From the NCBI RefSeq assembly GCF_000002985.6, contig NC_003282.8, positions 4,464,001 to 4,528,000 of the forward strand: a DNA stretch of 64,000 nucleotides, in the 5' to 3' direction. The DNA comes from Caenorhabditis elegans. Its lineage: Eukaryota > Nematoda > Chromadorea > Rhabditida > Rhabditidae. Shown in pieces: positions 34,501 through 44,619 of this stretch (position 1 is the stretch's first letter; every line of letters begins with the position of its first letter). Under the pieces are notes generated by a model. That model was not told where the DNA came from, did no database searches, and was given only the letters and a program-made list of their open reading frames with translations. The translations under genes and the position numbers were made by a program.

Positions 34501-37500
34501 GAGAACATTGCACCAAAAGAAAGTGTAAATCCAATGCAAAGTGTCCAGGTTTTTGTGTAGCACAACCATACAAATACATCTGGGCTGACTATTCGAGTGT
34601 CTAATCCTAACATTATTACAGATGCAAACGTGCAAATTGATCCAGCAATAATTATATTGTTCAGGTTTGGAGATGACATTTTTATAAATCTGCAAAAAAG
34701 GTAAATTGTTTTTGAAGAAGAAGAAATATTTTGAAGATTTATAATTAAGTTTTTATAATTAAGTTTTATGTTTAAATGTAGTGTTCAAGAAAACGCCTTC
34801 AAACTAATTTGGTAAGCTTTTATAAACTAGCTTGACAAACTTTTTTGAAATCTCCCGGAAAATGCCTTCGGACGGCAAAACAAACGCCTACATGAAGTCT
34901 AATAAAATTATTTTAAGATAAAAGTGAGCAAACTTTGTTGTCAATTTGCGTTTCAGACTAAATTTCCTGAACTTCTCTAGCAATATTTCCAGCTGAATGA
35001 GCCGAACTATATATTTCTTCGACATCAAAGTACCAATAACTCACCTATGATTCCTGTATCTAAAATTAATGAGCAAAAAGATAAGTGCCAAAAATATGCC
35101 AATTAGCGCTAACAGTGACATAGCCAAGAAGAGAATCGATGAAATATGTTCCCGTCGACGTTCGGTAATTGTTGAGTCAAGTGGTGGTGACCATCCTTTT
35201 GTGGTACTATCAATTATTTTGAATTCATCATCTGCTCCGTCATAGACTGCAAATGGGACATATTGGCCGTCGGACCACTGCTTAATGTCCACTAAGCCCA
35301 GGCGTTCGTTGTTCGCGAATTTTACTTTTCCCTGAAAAAATTAAATGTTAAATTTAAAAGAGAGAAAAACTTTCAATTTTTATTTTTTCCATTTTTTCAT
35401 ATTGTTTCCCTCTTTTTTTTTATGTTTTCCTTTTTTTTCAGTTTTTTCTCATTCAAAACAATTCTTGTTTTTCTTTAACTTTTTTCAAGAAAAATTTAAT
35501 TTTTTTTTAATTTAAAAATGTTTTTTTTCCAATTTAAAATTCTTTTTTCACATTTTTTCAATTTTTTAAAGTATACTTTTACTTTTTTCTGTCTTTTTTT
35601 CACATTTTTGCCTTTAACTTTTAAACAAAAAACCCTACCGTCAACCCCTGGAAAGAAGAATTGTCAATTGCCTCCATCATTTTATGATGCGAAAATTCGG
35701 CATTATCACCCATTGAATGGCTCAATGCAATGGCAAGTGTCCACAGTCCATCGTACAGATACCCTCGCCACGTGTTATTCGGATCCAGCTGAGTGATCTC
35801 ATTCCAGACATCGCCGGCTCTCTGGAATAGGTTTAAAGTTTAAGCTAGACAATCTTTGTAAAACAAAAGGCTGCGACTTTGAAAGTGAGTCGGCAAATTT
35901 TTTTGTCGGCAAATTTGGAAAATCGGCAGAATGCCGGTTTCTCGATTTGCCGGTTTGCCGATTTGCAGTTTGCCGACTATTAGTTTGCCGGAAATTTTTG
36001 GAGGGATTTTTTATAAGTCGGAAACACTTCAAACTGTGCCTTTTCAAAATTGTTTTCCCTTTTTCTCTAGATGTTTTAAAGAATTTGCTTACTTTTTAAA
36101 ATAGAAGTAGGGAAATTCATAGGATGCGTACAATTTTGCCGATTAAAATTGAAATTCTGAAATTTCCAGAAAAAAAAATGCGAAACCACAATTTGCTGAG
36201 TATTTTCGGCAATTACTGTTTTTTCGGCAACCTCGGCAAATCGGCAAGTTGCCGGTTTTCCAATTTGCAGGAAGTTTTCAATTCGGAAAATTTAACGGAC
36301 ATTTCAATTCAAGCAATTTGCCAATTTGCCGATTTGCCGGAAAAAATCGTTTGCCCAACCCTGATCTAGTATATGTATAAGTTCAAGTTCATTTGAAAAG
36401 TTCCAAATATACATATACAGTGCTCCACATAATGATACGGCCACCCCCAAATTTTGGTATAACTCAAAACTGGGTTGAGATAGCACAACATAGTTTCTTG
36501 TGAAAATGTTCGCTGTACTGGCTAACTTTCAGATAAGTATTGGAAATATACCTGAACCGTTCGTAAAAAAAGATAAACCATTTTTTCATGAAAAACCATA
36601 TAAAAAAATCCACAAAATGATACGGCCACCCTTGGTTTTTGTTTTCTTTTTTCGTTTTTTTGCAATTTTTTTTGCTAAACGTTAGGTTTCATGTTCGTTT
36701 GTGTTTTTACAGCTATGGGCCGTGGAATAACTTTAACTGACAACGAAAAAGGACAAATTGTGCAAAATTATCTCAAGGCTTCTCGGATCGTCAGATTTTT
36801 CGTGATTTGAAACGTTTGAGGGATATGATCACTCGATATGCTTCAAATCCTGCCGCTTATTGCACCAAAAAGTCTTCTGGTCGCCCACCACTCCTTTCTG
36901 GTAGAGACAAGCGAAAAATCGTTCGTCGAGCATTAAATTGAACAGTGACTTGCTCGAAAAGTAGGAGCGAGATGAACCTGCCAGTGTCTGTTGAGACCGT
37001 ACGACGTGTCCTTCGAAGTCCCAGTTTATCAAAAGACGAAAATTAATAAAGGCTAATTTCATTACCGAAAAACACTGCCAAAATCGTATTCAGTTTGCTA
37101 AAATCAGCCAGAGAACTAACGGAGACAAGTGAGGATTATGGTATAATCATTCAAGCCCAGTTTTTGGTTTCATCTTCAGTGGCGAGAAAAAGTTTAACTG
37201 TGATGGTCCTGATGGCTACCGTGATTACTGGCACGATTTGAGAAAAGAAAAGATGATCTGAAACCAAAAACTGGGCTTGAATGATTATACCATAATCCTC
37301 ACTTGTCTCCGTTAGTTCTCTGGCTGATTTTAGCAAACTGAATACGATTTTGGCAGTGTTTTTCGGTAATGAAATTAGCCTTTATTAATTTTCGTCTTTT
37401 GATAAACTGGGACTTCGAAGGACACGTCGTACGGTCTCAACAGACACTGGCAGGTTCATCTCGCTCCTACTTTTCGAGCAAGTCACTGTTCAATTTAATG

Positions 37501-40500
37501 CTCGACGAACGATTTTTCGCTTGTCTCTACCAGAAAGGAGTGGTGGGCGACCAGAAGACTTTTTGGTGCAATAAGCGGCAGGATTTTAAGCATATCGAGT
37601 GATCATATCCCTCAAACGTTTCAAATCACGAAAAATCTGACGATCCGAGAAGCCTTGAGATAATTTTGCACAATTTGTCCTTTTTCGTTGTCAGTTAAAG
37701 TTATTCCACGGCCCATAGCTGTAAAAACACAAACGAACATGAAACCTAACGTTTAGCAAAAAAAATTGCAAAAAAAACGAAAAAAGAAAACAAAAACCAA
37801 GGGTGGCCGTATCATTTTGTGGATTTTTTTATATGGTTTTTCATGAAAAAATGGTTTATCTTTTTTTACGAACGGTTCAGGTATATTTCCAATACTTATC
37901 TGAAAGTTAGCCAGTACAGCGAACATTTTCACAAGAAACTATGTTTTGCTATCTCAACCCAGTTTTGAGTTATACCAAAATTTGGGGGTGGCCGTATCAT
38001 TATGTGGAGCACTGTACTTCAAAATCACAGTTTGCTTTAAAATATATAGTTTTCGGAAGTTATATTGTCTCAGAAGGCTTCTTTCTGCGTACTTTTCAAA
38101 CATATGGGCTCACCGTATTCCCCACAATCTTAGTATCTACATCTCGTCTAGTCAACGCAAATTCCACTGAAAAATGATTTTTTGCCGCTTCCCGCATCTC
38201 CTCGACAGTGCAATTGTCGTGAGTTTGATTCAGCCATCTGTAACTTGTTTTTTGTCTCTTAAATTCTAAGTTTCATATAATTTCTCACTTATCGGAATGA
38301 TATCCAGGTAGAATCCATACATAGTTGTCACCATACATTCCTCTATGATATCCTGCACAGAGTACGGTAGCCGCCATCTCTTCGTCCACGTCGACGAGGA
38401 TAATTCGAACATCTCGTTCCTAAAAAAATGTTTCTTATTAGAAATCATATTTCTTCCCCCGGTCTCGTTCAATTTGAGATTCCGAGTCATTTCTCTCGAA
38501 TAATAAGATGTTGTACAAGGATGCAGGCCCCCTTGGGGGATCATGGTTATCTGAAAAGCCAATCGAGAGGACATTGTGTGACTCTGGGGCTCTCTGTGAG
38601 CTTTTGCGACAACACGACCCCCGCTTTCTCATTATTTATCTTCTTCTTCCTTCCTATTTTGTCCAGAGCAAGAAAGACATGACACACACACAAAAACGGA
38701 AGAAAATCGGAAAAAGTGATGGATGATTGTAAACCTTTAGCTCGTCGAGCTCGCCGCCAACCGTCTCGATTTGCTCCCAGTTGACACCTGCGGTATGCAC
38801 GATTTTTACGCCGAAGCCATGTTCCAGACGAGTTGTGAGCGCTTCGTGGGGCTGTAAATAGTAAGAAAAATTCAAAAATAATTCGGATTTTTCTAATTTT
38901 TTGTAAAATTCAAAAAACCATCAAAAATCTAGAAAAACTCTGTAAAGCAATAAGGTTTATTGAAACTGATTTCTGTCATTAGGGCAAAAAATTCATAAGT
39001 TGAAACTGTTTTTCTAGTGCAATTTTTCTTAATTTTTTGTCTGACTTTTTAAAAAACAAATTGAAACTACGAAGTTCAAAAATTGTTTTAAAAAGTGGTA
39101 AATTATTGTAAAAACCGAAAAAAAAAGTTTCAGTGCTAAATTTTTTAAAATCTTGAAAATTTTGCAAAAACAGTTCAAATTTGTGTCCGATAATTTTTCG
39201 TCAAAAGATTTTATTTTTATTTTTTGAAGTCTAATGATCAATGGTGGTTCTTTCAACTTTCATAAACTTGAAAATTGTAAGTTTTTTTTTTCAAAAATTA
39301 GTTTTTTAGAGTTCAATTGAATCCAACCAAAAAATCAAAAAATCGATTTGTTCAATTTTTAAAGAAACAGTTTTTAAATATTCCCATTTTACAGGATACA
39401 ACCAATATTTGTTTTCTACAAAGTCTCATTCTCGAAATTCTAGATTAAAAAACCTCTTTTTTTTAAATTTCTAGCCAAGCTCAAAATGTTACTAATTTTG
39501 ACTTTGGCATCAAACGTCAACAAAAAAACATTCTGATCTACCCATTAGACCATATCAATTATTTTTTCAAATTCTGAACTTTTGAGTTTTAGCATCAACT
39601 CATGGCTCAATACCCAAAACTTTACTCAATTTTTGCTTCCGCTTCCCCTTCCTGCTTTCAAATTCAACCAAAAAATTGGAACACAAGGTGTCAGTTGCAT
39701 TAATCCCAGCTCCTTCTTTCCCTTTCAAATATGTCACACATTCAGAGTGTATCTTTGCGTGTCAAGTAAAAAAAGAAGAAGAAAATGAATAATTCTTCTC
39801 TTCCACTCCTCAGCCTCTTACCAATGCGTATCTGGGTTGATCATTCTGCTTCACAGTGCCGACGCGCTTCCATCCGAAATGATTCACAAACTTGCACTTG
39901 GCCATGTTAGTATTTCGACTGCCAGGTACAACTCGGAAGAAGGTGGTGAACAACTGCAATTGACCATTCATTGTTTCGACCCCGAGAGCAAAAAATGGAA
40001 AATGAAAAGAGCTGCAGCTTGAGCAGCCGCCGCTGCATCAAAAATGTCGTCGCCCGAGGGCCAATTTTTCTTTCCCACACCGGAAGACTTTCATGAATTT
40101 CTCGCTTTTTTCTTTCTAAATTGGGCCACCACCACTAAAACTAACTTCATGGGAATCAGAGGATGCGAATTTGGCATGTGTCTCCGCATAGGATAATTGC
40201 ACGATTTGCCAATACTTGAGCGCCATCGCTATTGGCTCGTTCACCTGAAATATGTTTGTAGATTGGCAGGAGTATGTTAGCCTAGAGTGAAGGGCCTAAG
40301 AATAAGCCGTAGTTTGTGCCTAAATTTAAGCCTAGACATTAGGCCTAAGCCTAATGGGGCTATTCACGTAATACTGCAAAAAGGAATTCAAATACATTTG
40401 TGACGTCACAACTGTTTTAAAAATACATGTTTTAAATACAGTTCTCACGAAATTCTTCTAAACTTTTTGATTTTCCGACACTACTTGAATGACCCCATAA

Positions 40501-42609
40501 GCCTAAGCCTAGACCTAAGCCTGAGCCTAAGCCTAAGCCTATGCCTAGTTCTTAAGCCTTAGCCTCAGCCTGAGCCTAAGCCTAAGTCTTACCCTAAGCC
40601 TGAGCCTAAGCCTACACCTAAGTCTATGCCAAAACATTCGTATTTCTACTGCAGGTGCACTTTATAATTGAATCGAGAGAAAACTTTTCAATTAACTCTT
40701 GCTCCTATTTTGAAAAGTCCAAAAAGCTCACTTCAGTGCATTGCCCTCCGAGAATTGCCACGGGTCTTGGTCTCGAAGCGATCAAGTCGAACAGTGCCTT
40801 CATTCCCTGTGATGTTTTGCACTGAAAAATTAAAATAATTTGCGCGTGACAGAGAAGTTTGCGCGTAAAATATAGTTGGTTTATCCTAAACTGGGTTACC
40901 CGTTTCTGAGAAAAAACTTCAGTGTATACGGTATGCAAATACCGCTTTTTCGGACCATGACCAATACACAAAAGTTGACGCGCAAATTTAAATGAGAAAT
41001 TTATAAGTTTACATTCTTCTCTGTCTATTCCACTGAGTCAACACGACAATTTTGTCCCAAACATATTGCAATAACTTGTCTTCTTCTTTCTTCCGAGAGC
41101 TCTTCTTCTTTCATCTCGAGCTTCTCTGCCTATAACCCATTTAGTTAACGCATTCATGCGTTTAACACGGTGCCTGCTCCATTATTTCAGTCTTCAGTCT
41201 TCTTCGGCATACTCTCAAAGTTTGAATTCTGGAGGTAAAGAAAGACGCAAAAAAGTGGAGGCAAAATGTGCGAGCATCTCCCCAAAAAAATTGAGTCAAT
41301 TGAGCTCCTCCAAGATGCTCCGCGCGCGCGCAAATTGAATTTGTTCAATATTGAAGGGGAGGACTCACATGAGTGTCTTTGACTATCATTTCCAGCCGAT
41401 ATCCTTGAAGAATGCATGATCGACTATGAACATGTGAAAGTGCTGTTCGAATTGCTGGAAGTGCATCCGGAAATCCTTCTTTTTGAACTGTGAACACTCC
41501 GAGCGGTAGGGGGATCCCACCGTGGCGACGCTGCAAATGACAGGGATTAGATTTGTTTTATGAAATTAATAATTTCAACTGTTCTGAAATTCTGTTTCTT
41601 TTTTTTTCGATAGTGTCTAATGTCAAACATTCAGAAAAATGCAAAAAAACCAAAGATGAAGTTTGAATTGTAAATACCAAAAAATTTTTATAATAGAACT
41701 TACAAAAATATTCATAATTTAATTTAAAATTATTCTGAGGAAGTTTTGTTTCAAGAAATCTCTCGCAAACTTACACAAAACTCTTGAAAACCTTCAGAAT
41801 CAACATAAAACTGTAAACTGTAGCTATCATTGTAGGTAGGTGCATTTTAGGCATACCTGCCTACCTCATGCCTGCCTGCGTGCCTAGGAAGCGACCTACG
41901 CATGTCGCCTACATACACACCTACACTAGGCTTAAACACATTCGACATGTATGTAGGCAGACAATAATTAGGCAGGCACGAAGGCAGAAATTTAGGTAGG
42001 TAGGCACTAGCCAGGCACCTAGGTGTATTCAGGCACTAGGCAAGTAGGCACGTGTGCCTGACAACGTACCATGTCAGCCTGAGCATAGATCAAAATGTAA
42101 ATTTCTCCAAAACAAAACATATGACTTTAAAATTTTCAAAAAATTGTTTCCAAAAAATGTATAAAATTTTTTTCGTTGGTTTTCAAATTTTCTTGAAAGG
42201 AAATTTTAAAAAATTCCAGAAATTTTTGAAATTTAACAGTTTTCGAATCAAATTTTCAGAGAAATTCGAACAATTTGAACCAATGGGGTTATTCAAGTAA
42301 TGTAGCAAAATGTATTTAAATACATTTGTGACGTCACAAATGTATTTAAATACATATTTTTATGTACTTGAATACAGTTGTGACGTAATTTTTCTACATT
42401 TTTAAATTTTCCGACACTACTTGAATAACCCCATAACTCTATAACTTTTTTGTACTTTTTTGGTAGTAAAAACCCATTTGTTGAAAATTAAAGTCAAATG
42501 TGGGTCTCACCACGAAAAGAAGACCTACCTTACAGCTCAACTCCTCTCCAGCTTCATAACCTCCCACTGCTTGAACGGCGAAAAGCAGTAGACTGAGCCA
42601 CCGGCTCAT
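31501..42609 (-). CDS. gbb-2: GABA(B) receptor subunit 2 homologue
   Basis: A class C G protein-coupled receptor that pairs with the GBB-1 subunit to mediate slow GABA inhibition. Sixteen exons join in frame to 793 residues: 42609-42529, 41530-41369, 40821-40732, 40244-40146, 39953-39822, 38851-38735, 38419-38289, 38237-38114, 35821-35639, 35331-35045, 34689-34326, 33970-33869, 33459-33235, 32381-32269, 31719-31650 and 31602-31501. Order along the protein: signal peptide (MSRWLSLLLFAVQAVGG); Venus-flytrap domain to about residue 430 (FGWKRVGTV, LYDGLWTLAIALSHS); then seven membrane segments with no Cys-rich linker, as in GABA(B) receptors. TM1 is at about 437-463, and later landmarks are FIKMSSPNLNNIIIAG and PALNDSKYIG. 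A charged C-terminal helix (ESENKLRRRYLHQ, DLVEKLRAQG) could form the heteromer coiled coil. Assignment to subunit 2 rests partly on memory of the locus. Introns are packed with transposon and satellite relics. Confidence 0.93.
33505..33855. repeat. Dispersed GCCGATTTGCCG repeat copies in gbb-2 intron 12
   Basis: Two blocks, about 33510-33585 and 33755-33850, carry GGCAAATCGGCAA and GCCGATTTGCCG motifs in opposed orientation, with diverged sequence between. The same family occurs at 19200-19365, 35885-36355 and, amplified, at 43110-44480. The second block abuts the weak GTACCA donor of exon 12. Confidence 0.7.
35880..36365. repeat. Dispersed GCCG-family element in gbb-2 intron 8
   Basis: Blocks at about 35885-36000 and 36195-36355 contain GGCAAATTTGG, TTTGCCGATTTGC and GCCGATTTGCCGG. 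Their order and the intervening ACAATTTTGCCGATTAAAAT-type text match the copies at 19.2-19.5 kb and 33.5-33.85 kb. So this is a defined ~480-bp element whose ends resemble the units of the 43-kb array. Confidence 0.65.
36418..38014. mobile_element. Fold-back Tc1/mariner relic in gbb-2 intron 8
   Basis: A 1597-bp element flanked by TA on both sides (36416-36417 and 38015-38016). Its ends are CAGTGCTCCACATAATGATA and the exact complement. The arms (about 36418-37170 and 37262-38014) are almost identical inverted copies. Each arm carries the N-terminal part of a Tc1/Tc3-type transposase (from MGRGITLTDNEKGQIV, with an HTH-like part GRPPLLSGRDKRKIVR), broken by stops and shifts. The 90-bp loop holds the region around the first catalytic residue, reading FSGEKKFNCDGPDG where active relatives have Asp in place of the Gly. 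The rest of the catalytic domain is missing, so the element cannot be autonomous. It ends about 100 bp from gbb-2 exon 8. Confidence 0.88.
40262..40628. repeat. Degenerate telomere-like (GCCTAA)n array in gbb-2 intron 3
   Basis: GCCTAA and close variants (GCCTGA, GCCTAG) recur before and after a MITE. GCCTAA is the complement of the C. elegans telomere unit TTAGGC. Runs of two to four perfect units are visible at 40500-40540 and 40575-40610. The array fills most of the intron between exons 3 and 4. Confidence 0.85.
40354..40498. mobile_element. MITE copy A inserted in the telomere-like array
   Basis: 145 bp beginning ATGGGGCTATTCACGTAAT and ending ACTACTTGAATGACCCCAT. The ends are inverted repeats of about 18 bp. 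An internal TACATTTGTGACGTCACAA core is shared with copy B at 42283. GCCTAA units continue on both sides. Confidence 0.85.
41830..42065. repeat. GTAGGCA-type minisatellite in gbb-2 intron 1
   Basis: Degenerate units GGTAGGCA, CCTGCCTACC and GGCAGGCACG in both orientations. Same dispersed family as in the thioredoxin-like and Ly6-type gene introns. Confidence 0.75.
42283..42434. mobile_element. MITE copy B in gbb-2 intron 1
   Basis: 152 bp from ATGGGGTTATTCAAGTAATG to CACTACTTGAATAACCCCAT, near-perfect terminal inverted repeats. The internal part carries ATTTAAATACATTTGTGACG and its complement. About 80% alike to copy A by eye. Confidence 0.85.
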
Positions 42610-43105
42610 TGAAACATCATATGCTCACAAAATGGAAAACGACCACAAAAAAATATATGAATATAAATTTTTAGCAAAAATCGGAACACGGGACCCCGAA
42701 AAAGAATTGTGGGAGTCTGCGACACACGACAAGGTCCTCCGCGTCAGCTGCTCCTTCGTGTCGCCCCTGAGGGCTCTCTCCATACTATCAAAAAGTGGGT
42801 GGAGCCTCCTCTGCGGAGCAAGAGCGGGGCGAAAAAAGAGAAAAACGGAGTGAAAAGAAAAAAGAAACATCTCTTCAGGAGCCGCAGCTACCACCACCGG
42901 CAGCAGCAAGAAAAATAATATTAAAACAGGTGCAAAGAGTTCTGTCAAGTTTTTGTCAAATTGCGGGTGCCAGCTGTTGTGTGAGATTATATAAACAATC
43001 AGCACTAAGAAAATTGGATTTATTTATTTATATTTTTTTTTGAAAACTTTTAAATCAAATTTCAGATGGAGCACTTTTTAGTTTTTTCAAATGTATCAAA
43101 CAAGG
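42610..43105. other. Upstream region of gbb-2
   Basis: A G/C-richer patch with CAG-like and GAA-rich text at 42700-42915, presumably promoter and leader of gbb-2. Overlapping open frames occur on both strands here but share no protein-like features. No TATA box seen. Confidence 0.4.
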
Positions 43106-43109
43106 AAGG

Positions 43110-44480
43110 GCGGCATCGGCAAACAGCCGGTTTGCCGATTTGCCGAAAATTTTGATTTTCGGAAAATTGCCGGTTTGCCGATTTGCCGAAAATTTTGATT
43201 TTCGGAAAATTGCCGGTTTGCCGATTTGCCGAAAATTTTGATTTTCGGAAAATAGCCGGTTTGCCGATTTGCCGAAAATTTTAACTTCCGGCTATGTGCC
43301 GATTTGCCGAGAATGTTCATTTCCGGCAATTTGCCGATTTGCCGAAAATTTAGATTTTCGGAAAATTGCCGGTTTGCCGATTTGCCGAAAATTTTCATTC
43401 CCGGCAATGTGCCGATTTGCCGGAAATTTTGATTTCCAGAAAATTGCCGGTTTGCCGTTTTGCCGGGAATTTTGATCTCCGGCAATTTTCAGGTTTGCCG
43501 AAAATTGTGATCTTCGGAAAATTGCCGGTTTGCCGTTTTGCCGGAAATTTTGATTTTCGGAAAATTGCCGGTTTGCCGATTTGCCGGAAATTTTGATTTC
43601 CAGAAAATTGCCGGTTTGCCGTTTTGCCGGGAATTTTGATCTCCGGCAATTTTCAGGTTTGCCGAAAATTGTGATCTTCGGAAAATTGCCGGTTTGCCGT
43701 TTTGCCGGAAATTTTGATTTTCGGAAAATTGCCGGTTTGCCGATTTGCCGAAAATTTTAACTTCCGGCTATGTGCCGATTTGCCGAAAATTTTCATTTCC
43801 GGCAATGTGCCGATTTGCCGAAAATTTTGATTTTCGGAAAATTGCCGGTTTGCCGATTTGACGAAAATTTTGATTTTCGGAAAATAGCCGGTTTGCCAAT
43901 TTGCCGAAAATTTTAACTTCCGGCTATGTGCCGATTTGCCGAGAATGTTCATTTCCGGCAATTTGCCGATTTGCCGAAAATTTAGATTTTCGGAAAATTG
44001 CCGGTTTGCCGATTTGCCGGAAATTTTGATTTCCAGAAAATTGCCGGTTTGCCGTTTTGCCGGGAATTTTGATCTCCGGCAATTTTCAGGTTTGCCGAAA
44101 ATTGTGATCTTCGGAAAATTGCCGGTTTGCCGTTTTGCCGGAAATTTTGATTTTCGGAAAATTGCCGGTTTGCCGATTTGCCGAAAATTTTAACTTCCGG
44201 CTATGTGCCGATTTGCCGAAAATTTTCGTTTCCGGCAATGTGCCGATTTGCCGGAAATTTTGATTTTCGGAAAATTGCCGGTTTGCCGGTTTGCCGAAAA
44301 TTTTTATTTCCGGCAATGTGCCGATTTGCCGGAAATTTTGATTTTCGGAAAATTGCCGATTTGCAGAAAACTTTGATCTTCGGAAAATTGCCGGTTTGCC
44401 GATTTGCCGAAAATTTTGAATTTCGGAAATTTTCCGATTTGCAGGAAATTTTCATTTCCGAAAAATTGCCGATTTGCTTA
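43110..44480. repeat. Large GCCG minisatellite array between gbb-2 and the RFT1 homologue
   Basis: About 1.37 kb of units near 43 bp, each containing TTGCCGGTTTGCCGATTTGC followed by CGAAAATTTTGATTTTCGG. The units are partly self-complementary (GCCGGTTTGCCG, CGAAAATTTTNNNTTTTCGG), so single strands could fold. Higher-order copies are visible. A GAATGTTCAT variant recurs at 43311 and 43943 (632 bp apart), and a GATCTCCGGCAATTTTCAGG variant recurs at 43474, 43638 and 44071. Long open frames on both strands across the array are by-products of the repeat. Confidence 0.92.
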
Positions 44481-44619
44481 AAAATTATTATTGCCATTCA
44501 AATTAATATTTTTATCTTCAGAAATTCAATTCGAGAAACCAAAATATTGAAATAAATAAAAGACCCGATATAAAAAGTGACGAGGTACAAAAAAAATGAA
44601 AATTTAAAGTCCCAATAAA

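Noticed and set aside
36829-37602. Two 77-codon frames of identical sequence on opposite strands
   Set aside because: Antisense frames within the two arms of the fold-back transposon; not genes.
43096-44555. Several 70-130 codon frames on both strands
   Set aside because: By-products of the GCCG minisatellite; every frame repeats the same unit.
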